A stretch of 64,000 bases of DNA from Halovenus aranensis (GTDB taxonomy: Archaea; Halobacteriota; Halobacteria; Halobacteriales; Haloarculaceae): contig NZ_FNFC01000013.1 of the NCBI RefSeq assembly GCF_900100385.1, positions 1-64,000 of the forward strand. Reading direction: 5' to 3'. A model generated the notes under the pieces. The model worked only from the letters and a program-made list of their open reading frames with translations, was not told the DNA's origin and did no database searches. Position numbers and translations under genes: made by a program. Below are positions 17,539-25,658 of the stretch, one piece after another (the stretch's first letter is position 1; the number at the start of each line of letters is the position of its first letter).

Positions 17539-17630
17539 ACCGGGGGGTGGAGCCGGCCGGTAAAAAGGACCGCGGGACAGTCGAACACTGTCGCCGATAC
17601 CACTACGTACCAGCCCGCCGAATACGGCAT

Positions 17631-18098
17631 ATGAACGAGCGCGCGGCCAGGTTCGGCGAGCGAGCCGCCGAGACGTACGGACTCGACATCGCGGTTGAGG
17701 AGTTTCCCGAGGGGACCAAAACCGCCGAGGACGCTGCCGCGGCAATCGGCTGTGCGGTCGCACAGATTGCGAGCGCTATCGTACTGGCCGCGGACACGCC
17801 GGTCGTGGTCGTCACCAGCGGCGCGAACCGCGTCGATACCCGCAAGCTGGCGACGCTACGGGGCGTCCATCAGGCGCGGATGGCCGACCCCGAGGAAGTC
17901 AGGGACGCGACGGGGTACGCCATCGGCGGGGTCCCGCCGCTCTGTCACGACGACGACCTCCCCGTCTATCTCGACGAGACGCTCACCGACTTCGAGACGG
18001 TCTGGGCTGCCGCTGGGACGCCGGAGGCGGTCTTTCCAATCGCGCCCGAGGCAATCGTCGAGCACGCAGACGCGGAAGTCGCCGACGTGGCCGAGTGA
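17631..18098 (+). CDS. YbaK/EbsC-type aminoacyl-tRNA deacylase
   Basis: 155 residues of the YbaK/ProX editing family, which hydrolyses mischarged aminoacyl-tRNAs in trans. The lysine of the active site is within EFPEGTKTAEDAAAAIG near residue 25, and the conserved SGANRVDTRKLA and GYAIGGVPPLCH blocks follow. The substrate (Ala/Cys-tRNA-Pro or others) cannot be told. Its TGA abuts the stop codon of the convergent oxidoreductase with no spacer (18098/18099). Confidence 0.85.
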   Translation: MNERAARFGERAAETYGLDIAVEEFPEGTKTAEDAAAAIGCAVAQIASAIVLAADTPVVVVTSGANRVDTRKLATLRGVHQARMADPEEVRDATGYAIGGVPPLCHDDDLPVYLDETLTDFETVWAAAGTPEAVFPIAPEAIVEHADAEVADVAE

Positions 18099-19265
18099 TT
18101 ACGAGGATTCGACGGCCATCCCTTCACGAACCTCGAACGATTCGTCGCCGTCGAAGCGGGTCGGGTCAAATGCCGGAATCCCGTCGCCGCCGAGTATGTC
18201 GTCGGCCAGCCTGCGCCCGATTGCCGGCGAGCGCATGAACCCCTGGCCCTGAAAGCCCGTCGCGACGTAGACGCGATCGCGGACCGCGCCGACGAGCGGG
18301 TCTCTGTCGGGTGTCGCCGTACACAGCCCCGCCCAGGCCCGGTCGACATCGAGTTCGCACTCGGGCAGTCTGTGGGTCACGCGGTCGCCGAGACTGCCCG
18401 AGAACCCCTCGTTTGGTGCCCGGTCGTAGCCGTTCGGGTCGGCCTCCCACGGTTCGGTGCCGTCCCCGGCGAGCAGCCCCTCGGAGTGGGGACGCAGGTA
18501 ACAGTCCCCGCTCGTGTCGTAGACCATCGGCTCCCAGTCCCCGAGCGAAACCTCGCCGACGAGCGCCTGGACGCGGTATGGCTTCATCGCAATCTCGACG
18601 CCAGCACCTGCGAGCAGTTGTTTCGAGTGTGCGCCCGCAGTCACGACCAGGTCGTCGACCTCGCGTCGACCTTCACCGGTCTCTACTGCCGGCGAGTCGG
18701 TCGCTAGCTGGACTGGGGTCTCCTCTTCGATTGTCACGCCCTCGGCACGGGCCTGGTCGGCGAGCCACTCGGTGTAGGCCGCGGTGTCGGTGTAGCCAGC
18801 GCCCGCGGTCAGGCCGGCCACGGCGATGTCGTCGGTTCGAAGCGCTGGGAATCGCTCGGCGACCTCGCTCGCGTCGAGTTCAGTCGCTTCGACGCCGAGT
18901 TTCTGCATCCGTCTGATACCGTCTCGTACGAGGTCGATTTTCGGCTCGTCGCCTGTCTGTGCGAGCCAGAGGTACGGACAGGAGGTGAAGGGTGCACCCG
19001 CCTGGGCGAAGGAACGGAAGCGCTCGATTGCTTCCCGGCCAAGCGTCGCGTTTGGCTCGGCAGCGAACGCGTCGTAACAGACGCCGGCCGCCCGCCCGCT
19101 CGACTCGTTCGCGACAGTACCTGCCTCGTAGACCGTAACCGTCGCGCGCTCACGGGCCAGAAACAGTGCCGCTGTGAGGCCAACGGCACCGGCCCCGACG
19201 ACGGCGACCTCGCGGCCGACGCCGCGGTTCTGGCGTATCGGGTCCGCAGAGAGTGTCTCGTCCAT
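18099..19265 (-). CDS. FAD-dependent D-amino-acid/glycine oxidase family enzyme
   Basis: 388 residues of the DAO superfamily. The FAD dinucleotide loop VVGAGAVGLTAALFLARE lies near residue 21, followed by the adenine-ribose acidic strand (VTVYEAG). The C-terminal FAD motif is VYVATGFQGQGFMRSPAIG near 345. Members oxidise secondary amines such as glycine, sarcosine, proline or D-amino acids; the substrate is not determined. The start ATG 19265 begins MDETLSADP; the sequence upstream is not protein-like. The threonine aldolase gene starts divergently 88 nt away, and glycine metabolism could link the two. Confidence 0.85.
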   Translation of the reverse strand: MDETLSADPIRQNRGVGREVAVVGAGAVGLTAALFLARERATVTVYEAGTVANESSGRAAGVCYDAFAAEPNATLGREAIERFRSFAQAGAPFTSCPYLWLAQTGDEPKIDLVRDGIRRMQKLGVEATELDASEVAERFPALRTDDIAVAGLTAGAGYTDTAAYTEWLADQARAEGVTIEEETPVQLATDSPAVETGEGRREVDDLVVTAGAHSKQLLAGAGVEIAMKPYRVQALVGEVSLGDWEPMVYDTSGDCYLRPHSEGLLAGDGTEPWEADPNGYDRAPNEGFSGSLGDRVTHRLPECELDVDRAWAGLCTATPDRDPLVGAVRDRVYVATGFQGQGFMRSPAIGRRLADDILGGDGIPAFDPTRFDGDESFEVREGMAVESS

Positions 19266-19353
19266 ACGCCCCGTGGGTCCGGCCGGGGCAAAAACGTGCG
19301 TACTCCGGGGTGAAAACCGCGGCATTTAGTGGCGGGGAGTGATATGGACAGTC

Positions 19354-20361
19354 ATGATTGACCTGCGAAGCGACACGGTCACGCTCCCGAACGACGAGAT
19401 GCGTGAGGCGGCGCGCGACGCCGATGTCGGCGACGACGTATACGAGGAAGACCCTACCGTCAACGACCTCGAATCCCGCGCGGCCGACGTACTCGGCAAG
19501 GAGGCGGCGCTGTATGTCCCGACCGGGACGATGGGCAACCAGATTGCGGCCCGCACACACACCGAGCGCGGACAGGAACTGCTCTGTGAGGTCGAGAGCC
19601 ACATCTACAAGTGGGAACTCGCAGGCCTGGCCCAACACGCCGAGGTCCAGACCCGGACAATCGAGGGCGACGACCGGGGGGTCATCCGGCCCGAGCAGGT
19701 CCGGGCGGGCTACGTCGAGGAGGACCTCCATCGGCCGGGAACAGGTCTGCTCACCCTCGAAAACACCCACAACAGCAAGGGCGGGACGGCAATCTCGGGG
19801 GACGCGATAGCGGCGGCGGCCGAGGCTGCTCACGACCTCGACGTGTCCGTCCACCTCGACGGAGCGCGGCTGTTCAACGCCGTCACGGCGCTCGACACCA
19901 CCGCCGCCGACCTCGTTGAGCCGGTCGATACGGTGATGTTCTGTCTCTCGAAGGGGCTGGGTGCGCCAGTCGGGTCGATGCTGGTCGGTCCCGAGTCGTT
20001 CATCGACCGGGCGCGCCGTATCAGAAAGCTTCTGGGTGGCGGAATGCGCCAGGCTGGTATCATCGCCGCGCCGGGGCTCGTCGCCCTAGAGAACCGTCAT
20101 CGACTCGCCGACGACCACGAGCGCGCCGAGCGACTGGCTGTGGGCCTCGACGACTTGCCCGGACTGGCCGCCGACCAGCCCGAGACCAACATCGTGCTGG
20201 TCGAGACCGACGCACCCGCAAGCGAGTTCCTCGACGCCTGTGAAGACGAGGGCGTACTCGGCGTTCCATTCGACGACCACGTCGTCCGCTTCTGTACCCA
20301 CTGGAACGTCGACGACGAGGACATAACAGAGACCATCGCCGCAGTCGAGCGAGCCGTATAA
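19354..20361 (+). CDS. Low-specificity L-threonine aldolase (PLP)
   Basis: 335 residues of the fold-type I aldolase family. It begins MIDLRSDTVTLPNDEM, the conserved start, with GDDVYEEDPTVN near residue 28. The PLP aspartate lies in HLDGARLFNA near 167, and the Schiff-base lysine near 200 in LSKGLGAPVGSML. Cleaves threonine or allo-threonine to glycine and acetaldehyde. ATG 19354 is preferred to the start 15 nt earlier on homology grounds. A CATTTAG box is 31-25 nt upstream (leaderless). Related beta-elimination lyases share the fold. Confidence 0.9.
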   Translation: MIDLRSDTVTLPNDEMREAARDADVGDDVYEEDPTVNDLESRAADVLGKEAALYVPTGTMGNQIAARTHTERGQELLCEVESHIYKWELAGLAQHAEVQTRTIEGDDRGVIRPEQVRAGYVEEDLHRPGTGLLTLENTHNSKGGTAISGDAIAAAAEAAHDLDVSVHLDGARLFNAVTALDTTAADLVEPVDTVMFCLSKGLGAPVGSMLVGPESFIDRARRIRKLLGGGMRQAGIIAAPGLVALENRHRLADDHERAERLAVGLDDLPGLAADQPETNIVLVETDAPASEFLDACEDEGVLGVPFDDHVVRFCTHWNVDDEDITETIAAVERAV

Positions 20362-20391
20362 CTTATTCTGAAAGGCCCCATTCGGCCGTTA

Positions 20392-20928
20392 ATGGCGGTC
20401 GCCCAACAGAGCAAACGGGACGTGGAGTCAGTCCTCCAGCGCCTGAACGAGGACTACAGCGAGTTCCGAGTCGTCGAGAAGACTTGGGAGCGGACTGACT
20501 CAGACTACGAACGAGTTCGCAGGCAGTTCGAGCGCAACGGCTTGGGCGGGGCCGGTGTCTGGCTGGTAAACGACGCCGGCGAAGTCCTCCTCGTCCGCGA
20601 TGAGGGTGACGACGGTTGGTCCGACCCGGGCGGGAAACGAGAGCCCGGCGAGAGCTACGAGTCAGCAGCCAAGCGGGAACTCGAAGAGGAGACCGGCGTC
20701 ACCTGCCAACTGACCGGTCTCTGTGAAGTCCATCGTATCGAGAACGTGAACGTCCAGCGAGACGCCCCGTCGATATTCGAGCCACTCGTGATTTTCGACG
20801 GGGTGTACGAGAGCGGCGAACTCGACGCCCGCGACGGCGAAATCGCCGAAGTCGGCTGGTTTGTCCAGCCTCCCGAGCACGTCCTGTACCCAGAGGTCGC
20901 AAAACGCTCCTACCCGGCGACCTCGTAG
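20392..20928 (+). CDS. NUDIX hydrolase
   Basis: 178 residues. The 23-residue Nudix signature is complete: it starts GKREPGESYES near residue 83 and ends RELEEETGV, with its catalytic glutamates intact. An N-terminal helical extension of about 45 residues precedes the domain. Hydrolyses a nucleoside diphosphate linked to another moiety; substrate unknown. It follows threonine aldolase by 30 nt but has its own TATA-like GTATAACTTA about 35 nt upstream, inside the end of the aldolase gene. Confidence 0.9.
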   Translation: MAVAQQSKRDVESVLQRLNEDYSEFRVVEKTWERTDSDYERVRRQFERNGLGGAGVWLVNDAGEVLLVRDEGDDGWSDPGGKREPGESYESAAKRELEEETGVTCQLTGLCEVHRIENVNVQRDAPSIFEPLVIFDGVYESGELDARDGEIAEVGWFVQPPEHVLYPEVAKRSYPATS

Positions 20929-20990
20929 GCGGCGGAAACCCCGCCCGGATTTATCAACTGCTAAGTGGACCCTCCTCTGACTTTCGGGGC

Positions 20991-21974
20991 ATGGGAACAG
21001 TCATTCTCGACGCAGACGCCGTTACGGAGAGTACACAGATTACAGAGGTAATCGACGCAGTCGAAGGCGCGTTCGGAGCGTACGCCCGCGGCGACGTACA
21101 GATGCCTGCCAAATCCTACGTCGACCTCCCGCAGTACAACGGCGACTTCCGGTCGATGCCGGCCTACATCGAGACCGACGACTGGGACGCCGCCGCCGTC
21201 AAGTGGGTAAACGTCCACCCCGACAACCCCGACGAGGAGGGGCTGCCGACGGTGATGGGGACGCTCATCTACTCCGACCCCGAAACCGGCTTCCCGCTCG
21301 CCGTGATGGACGCGACCGACCTGACCCGTCTGCGAACCGGGGCAGCCGCGGCGGTCGCGACCCGTCACCTCGCCCGCGAGGACGCGGCCTCGCTCGGGCT
21401 GGTGGGTGCCGGGGTTCAGGCGCACTCTCAGCTGGAGGCCATCTCGCGGGCTCGTGATATCGAGACGGTTGTCATCAGCGACCTCGACGACGAGGTTCGT
21501 GCCGCGTTCATCGAGGAGTACGGCGACGAGTTCGACGTACAGGAGGGTGACGTTGCCGAAGCGGCCGCCTGCGATGTCGTCTCGACGACGACGCCAGTCC
21601 GTGACCCAATCGTCGAGGCGGTCGGCGACGAGACACACGTCAACGCGATGGGTGCCGACGCCGAAGGGAAACACGAGATTGCCGACGAGGTTCTGCAAGA
21701 GGCGAAACTCGTCATCGACGACCACGAACAGTGCACCCACTCGGGGGAAATCAACGTCCCCTGGAGCGAGGGCGTCCTCGACGACGACGACATCCACGGC
21801 GAAATCGGCGACGTGGTCGCCGGGAAAATCGACGGCCGAACGGCCGATGACGGCGTGACGGTCTTCGATTCGACCGGGCTGGCGATTCAAGACGTTGCCG
21901 CCGCACACGTGGTCTATCACGACGCGGTCGCCGGCGACGCCGGGGCCGAGTTCGACATGGTCGGTCAGGAGTAA
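20991..21974 (+). CDS. Ornithine cyclodeaminase/alanine dehydrogenase family protein
   Basis: 327 residues of the OCD/mu-crystallin family. The family block GLPTVMGTLIYSDPETGFPLA is near residue 83 and TGAAAAVATRHLA near 117. The Rossmann stretch LGLVGAGVQAHSQLEA is near 135. The archaeal branch includes an NAD-dependent alanine dehydrogenase; ornithine cyclodeaminase and ketimine reductase activities are alternatives. Preceded by an AT-rich GGATTTATC about 40 nt upstream. Confidence 0.85.
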   Translation: MGTVILDADAVTESTQITEVIDAVEGAFGAYARGDVQMPAKSYVDLPQYNGDFRSMPAYIETDDWDAAAVKWVNVHPDNPDEEGLPTVMGTLIYSDPETGFPLAVMDATDLTRLRTGAAAAVATRHLAREDAASLGLVGAGVQAHSQLEAISRARDIETVVISDLDDEVRAAFIEEYGDEFDVQEGDVAEAAACDVVSTTTPVRDPIVEAVGDETHVNAMGADAEGKHEIADEVLQEAKLVIDDHEQCTHSGEINVPWSEGVLDDDDIHGEIGDVVAGKIDGRTADDGVTVFDSTGLAIQDVAAAHVVYHDAVAGDAGAEFDMVGQE

Positions 21975-22020
21975 CGGTCGCTGCCGAATTCGGCGACAAA
22001 CGTGTGAGAATTCACACTGG

Positions 22021-22026
22021 TTTTAT
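22021..22026 (+). promoter_or_regulatory. TATA-like box of usp gene
   Basis: TTTTAT at 30-25 nt before ATG 22051; leaderless spacing. Confidence 0.45.
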
Positions 22027-22050
22027 GCCCCGTTGTACCGAAGGGAAGGT

Positions 22051-22464
22051 ATGTATCGCGTACTGATTCCGGTCGACGATAGCGAATCGCGGGCCCTGGC
22101 ACAGGCGAACTACGTCACATCACTCCCGAACGCGGACGAGGAAATCGAGGCCATCCTGTTGTTCGTATTCACGGACGACTCCTCCGGTGACGTACCGCGG
22201 TCGGTGACGCGGGTCCGGTCAGTCCGCCGAGCGCGCGAACACCTCGAAGACCACGGCGTCGAGGTGACGGTACACGAAGACAGCATGGAAGCGGTCGACA
22301 ACATTCTCCGACACGCCGAGGAGGAGGACGTGGACTCGATTGTCCTCGGCGGCCGCAAGCGCTCGCCGGCGGGCAAGGCCCTGTTCGGGAGCGTCACACA
22401 GCGGGTCATCCTCAACACCGACAAGCCTGTCGTCGTCACCGGCGAGAACCACGACGAAGAGTGA
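22051..22464 (+). CDS. Universal stress protein (short variant)
   Basis: 137 residues, a single Usp domain starting MYRVLIPVDDSESRALAQA. The glycine-rich nucleotide loop is GGRKRSPAGKALFGSVTQRV near residue 105, close to the ATP-binding consensus, followed by ILNTDKPVVV. ATG 22051 begins the conserved first strand; the open frame upstream belongs to unrelated sequence overlapping the preceding gene. It stands between the OCD-family gene and the Taw2-like gene, all in one direction. Confidence 0.88.
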   Translation: MYRVLIPVDDSESRALAQANYVTSLPNADEEIEAILLFVFTDDSSGDVPRSVTRVRSVRRAREHLEDHGVEVTVHEDSMEAVDNILRHAEEEDVDSIVLGGRKRSPAGKALFGSVTQRVILNTDKPVVVTGENHDEE

Positions 22465-22513
22465 CCGGCGAGGACAGGATATATACCGACAGCAACCGGA
22501 CTCTGGGCCGGGA

Positions 22514-23542
22514 ATGAGCGACCAGTCTCTCGCCGCCGTCGTGACAAAACAGCGGACCCAGATTGCACTCTCGTCGCTCAGACAGGAGGGCGTCTACGAT
22601 GAGGGCCGACACATCACCGAACACGACGACGGCACCGTCGCGATTCCGGTTACCGACCCGCCCGCACAGACTGACGTACTGGAGGTGGTCCGGACGACCG
22701 GCGAGACGCGGCTCCGGACGCTCGAAGACCACCTTCGACAGCGGGGGTGGACCGACGGCGAACTCGACGCCGTACCGGGGTCGTGGGCGGTCATCGGCAG
22801 CGTGATTCTGGTCGATACGTCTGACACCCCGCGACCGGCGGAGGTCGGCGATGCACTGCTCGCGATGCATGGCCACGCCGATACCGTGCTCTCGCGCGAC
22901 GGTATCGCCGGCGTCCACCGCGAGCCCTCTGTCGAGGTCATCGCCGGCGAGGGCGACACCCATACCGTCCATCGGGAACACGGCACGACCTACGCGCTCG
23001 ACCTCTCTGAGGTCATGTTTTCGCCGGGAAACAAGGCCGAACGCGCACACATGGGCGAAACTGTCGACGACGGCGAGCGCGTTCTCGATATGTTCGCAGG
23101 TGTCGGCTACTTCACGCTCCCGATGGCACGCGGGGGCGCTCACGTCACGGCCATCGAACACAATCCGACTGCGTTCCAGTACCTCGTCGAGAACGTGGTC
23201 CGCAACGGCGTCCAGGACAGCGTCGAGACCTACCGGGCGGACTGCCGAGATGTCGTCGCCCGCGGCGTCGAGGCTGCCGACCCCTTCAGCTTCGAGCGTG
23301 TCGTCATGGGCTACTACGACGCCTACGAGTACCTCGACAGCGCGTTGAGCGCCCTCGAATCCGACGGCACAGTCCACATGCACGAGGCCACCCCGGAGGC
23401 AGAACTGCCCGACCGCCCGGTCGACCGCCTCCACGCGGCCGCCGAGCGCAACGGCCGACGGGTGTCGGACTGCGAGGTGCGCGAAATCAAGGGCTACAGC
23501 GAAGGCGTCACCCACGTCGTCGTCGACGCGACCGTACGCTAA
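22514..23542 (+). CDS. taw2: Taw2-like tRNA wybutosine enzyme (Trm5/Taw2 family)
   Basis: 342 residues with the Trm5/Met10 fold. The N-terminal half contains a beta-domain, and the entry loop reads VMFSPGNKAERAHMG near residue 172. The SAM site LDMFAGVGYFTLPMA near 196 carries the GYF form seen in Taw2 rather than the GPF form of Trm5. Taw2 transfers the aminocarboxypropyl group of SAM to 4-demethylwyosine at position 37 of tRNA-Phe. The final block has EIKGYSEGVTHVVVD. Trm5 (m1G37 methyltransferase) is the alternative. TATA-like GATATATACC lies about 33 nt upstream. Confidence 0.75.
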   Translation: MSDQSLAAVVTKQRTQIALSSLRQEGVYDEGRHITEHDDGTVAIPVTDPPAQTDVLEVVRTTGETRLRTLEDHLRQRGWTDGELDAVPGSWAVIGSVILVDTSDTPRPAEVGDALLAMHGHADTVLSRDGIAGVHREPSVEVIAGEGDTHTVHREHGTTYALDLSEVMFSPGNKAERAHMGETVDDGERVLDMFAGVGYFTLPMARGGAHVTAIEHNPTAFQYLVENVVRNGVQDSVETYRADCRDVVARGVEAADPFSFERVVMGYYDAYEYLDSALSALESDGTVHMHEATPEAELPDRPVDRLHAAAERNGRRVSDCEVREIKGYSEGVTHVVVDATVR

Positions 23543-23594
23543 TCCATGGCAGACGAGACGAACGTTGAAGTGTCGACACCGAGAACCCGGGAGC

Positions 23595-24215
23595 GTGAAC
23601 GAACGCCGCGCAGTTCGGGACGCCTACGACGAGATGGCCGACCACTACTACGACGAGTACACGAAGCCAGTGAGCGAGGACGGACCGGCCGAACCGGTCG
23701 AGCAATTCTGTGAAGTCCTCGACCCCACAGACCGCCTCCTGAGCGCGGGCTGTGGCGCTGGCGACGCGCCTCTCGCTGCCGGAGGTGCGGCCGCTGTTGG
23801 CCTCGATTTCTCCCGGGAACAGTTGAGCCTGGGCCGAGCAGACCACGAGGCCGCGCTCGTCCAGGGGGATATGACCGCCCTCCCATTCGCCGACGACACC
23901 TTCGACGCCGTCGCCGCACTGTATTCGCTGATTCATATTCCGCTGGAGGACCACCAGTCGACACTCGCCGAGTTCGGACGCGTCCTTCGCCCTGGCGGCA
24001 CACTGCTGGTGACCGAAGGGGCCAGCGAGTGGGAGGGGGCCAATCCCGACTGGCTCGACAGCGGCACCGAGATGCGCTGGTCGATTGCCGGCCGAGAGGC
24101 GACCGAGGAGGCGTTGCGGAGCGTCGGCTTCGAGATAGCTGGCGTCTGGAGCGTCCGCGACCCGACCACCGAGGACGGCGAGAAGCCGTTCTTCCTGGCG
24201 GAACTCGGTGTCTAA
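23595..24215 (+). CDS. Class I SAM-dependent methyltransferase
   Basis: 206 residues. SAM motif I is LLSAGCGAGDAPLA near residue 50, followed by GLDFSREQL, then DMTALPFADDTFDAVAALYS, the Methyltransf_11 pattern. It starts with GTG 23595 (VNERRAVRDAYDEMADHYYD); an internal ATG 39 nt on is possible but would drop part of the first helix. Small-molecule methyltransferase of unknown substrate. It follows the Taw2-like gene by 52 nt. Confidence 0.8.
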   Translation: MNERRAVRDAYDEMADHYYDEYTKPVSEDGPAEPVEQFCEVLDPTDRLLSAGCGAGDAPLAAGGAAAVGLDFSREQLSLGRADHEAALVQGDMTALPFADDTFDAVAALYSLIHIPLEDHQSTLAEFGRVLRPGGTLLVTEGASEWEGANPDWLDSGTEMRWSIAGREATEEALRSVGFEIAGVWSVRDPTTEDGEKPFFLAELGV

Positions 24216-24290
24216 CTGCCGTGTGTTCCTTGTCGTGGCGGCCTGGCCCGTATCACAAACGCTAATTCGATTATATTCGAAGCGAGAAGT

Positions 24291-24910
24291 ATGCCCGAGT
24301 CCCCGCGTTCACAACGCAACCTTACGCGTCGTCGCTTCCTCGCGACAGGAGCGTCGGTCGCCACCGCCGCCCTCGCCGGCTGTAACGGCCTTCCCGGCGG
24401 GTCGAAGACATTCGAGACAGCCGTCCACGAAAATTCGGGGGACGAACTGTCGTGGGATTTTCCAACCCAGTCCGAGGCAGAGAGTGTGGGATACGTGGAA
24501 ATTGGCAGAGAACCAACGTTCGATACAGACGACCCAATCGCCTCGCGAGGCTTTCATTTCAACGCAAGCGTCGACCCGACTCTTCGTACAAGCTGGAACA
24601 GTTCACCGGGACGTTCGCGGCGCCGCCCACCTACGGCGACCACCTCACCTATCTGGTGAGTCCACCGCGCCAGAGCGACGCATTTCGCACGTACTACCAG
24701 TACCCCGATGGGCCAACGAGAAGCAGGCAGTTCGTGGTCGAAATGCGGAATCTCGGTATCGAGGGGACCGTCGAGTTTCCGTTCGTCATCCGCAACGCGA
24801 AAGGCCTGCCTGACAAACTGGAGTGTTCGTTCTCGGTTCAAGCGTCCGACTCGGGGCTGTTCGTTGAGACAGCAACTGCATCGGCGACGGGAACCTTCGA
24901 ATTTCGATGA
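24291..24910 (+). pseudogene. Tat lipoprotein broken by a one-base frameshift
   Basis: The first 95 codons from ATG 24291 encode a twin-arginine signal (TRRRFLATG), a lipobox ending at LAGC and a soluble start; the frame then runs into non-protein sequence and stops at 24659. The sequel is in another frame from 24578 (DSSYKLEQFTGTFAAPP) to TGA 24910 and reads as normal acidic protein. Inserting one base at about 24576-24577, in the CCC run after GTCGAC, joins both into a ~207-residue lipoprotein. The cause is a recent mutation or a sequencing error; programmed frameshifting is unlikely without a slippery site. Family unknown. TATA-like GATTATATTC lies about 25 nt upstream. Confidence 0.8.
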
Positions 24911-25238
24911 GTCCCGCTGACAGGATATAAAAGAGCAGCTGTGAGGCGACGACCTCCTGATGGTTGCGGATGAGGAAGACAATGCCCTCACCACCGAGCG
25001 CGACCAGCAGGAACGTGACCGCCGCGCTGATGACAGAGAACTGGAGGACGACGGCGGCCTCACGGTAGGCCTCCTCGACGGTGACGACGGTGGTGACAAA
25101 GGCGAGTGCCATCACCAGCACGTATATCGGGAGGCGGCTGCTGACTCCCGTTACCTCGCCGCTGAGCAGACCGACAAAAACGTGCGTCAGACAGCGGTCA
25201 GGCCACTGGCAGCTACGAGAGGACGAAGACGCCGACAC
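24786..25238 (-). CDS. Small membrane protein with overlapping antisense tail
   Basis: Up to 150 residues, with three hydrophobic segments: about 32-52 (LPIYVLVMALAFVTTVVTV), 63-85 (VVLQFSVISAAVTFLLVAL) and 98-112. The start is probably GTG 25238, overlapping the end of the zinc-ribbon gene by 26 nt. The last ~40 residues, after ILSAGLIEIRRF, are antisense to the frameshifted lipoprotein and do not look like protein. The natural C-terminus may therefore be lost, perhaps by a deletion joining the two convergent genes. Function unknown. Confidence 0.55.
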   Translation of the reverse strand: MSASSSSRSCQWPDRCLTHVFVGLLSGEVTGVSSRLPIYVLVMALAFVTTVVTVEEAYREAAVVLQFSVISAAVTFLLVALGGEGIVFLIRNHQEVVASQLLFYILSAGLIEIRRFPSPMQLLSQRTAPSRTLEPRTNTPVCQAGLSRCG

Positions 25239-25608
25239 CGATGGCAGCGCTCGTCAGCGAGACGAGCAACATCCGTGACATTCCGGGTGGCTGCCCGAGT
25301 TGGCGACCGAGTATCCGACGAATGGGGGGCAACGCGACGATGCCGCCGAAGACCAGAAAGCCACTCGCAGGGTTGGGGACCACCGCGAAGCCAGCGACGA
25401 CGAGTATCCAGCCAAGGGCGTAGCCGAGTCGGGTCAGTAGCTCACTCCCGGAGCTGGTCTCGTCGGCAGACTCCGCAAGCTCCTGGGCGTGACGTTTCAT
25501 ATACCGGTAAAGTGCCTTGGCAGCGGCTTCGTTCTGAGGCGCGCCACACGCCTGACAGAAGTTAGCGCCGTCGGGTAGCTCTGCCCCACATTCGCGGCAC
25601 TCGTCCAT
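25213..25608 (-). CDS. Zinc-ribbon membrane protein
   Basis: 131 residues. It begins with a CxxC...CxxC zinc ribbon (MDECRECGAELPDGANFCQACGAP). A helical linker follows, then two predicted hydrophobic regions (about 66-90, possibly a hairpin, and 113-131). A GTG one codon earlier is an alternative start. The 3' end overlaps the next membrane protein gene, suggesting an operon. Many haloarchaeal genes share this zinc-ribbon-plus-TM design; no function is assigned. Confidence 0.8.
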   Translation of the reverse strand: MDECRECGAELPDGANFCQACGAPQNEAAAKALYRYMKRHAQELAESADETSSGSELLTRLGYALGWILVVAGFAVVPNPASGFLVFGGIVALPPIRRILGRQLGQPPGMSRMLLVSLTSAAIGVGVFVLS

Positions 25609-25658
25609 CACTCACCACTGCGTGGGGTCCCGTGGTGAATCTTTCCCTGTCGGGCGAC

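Noticed and set aside
24452-24910. Downstream half of the frameshifted lipoprotein as an independent gene
   Set aside because: Its in-frame start precedes the protein-like part and lies in shadow sequence; joined to the upstream half by one base it forms a complete lipoprotein.
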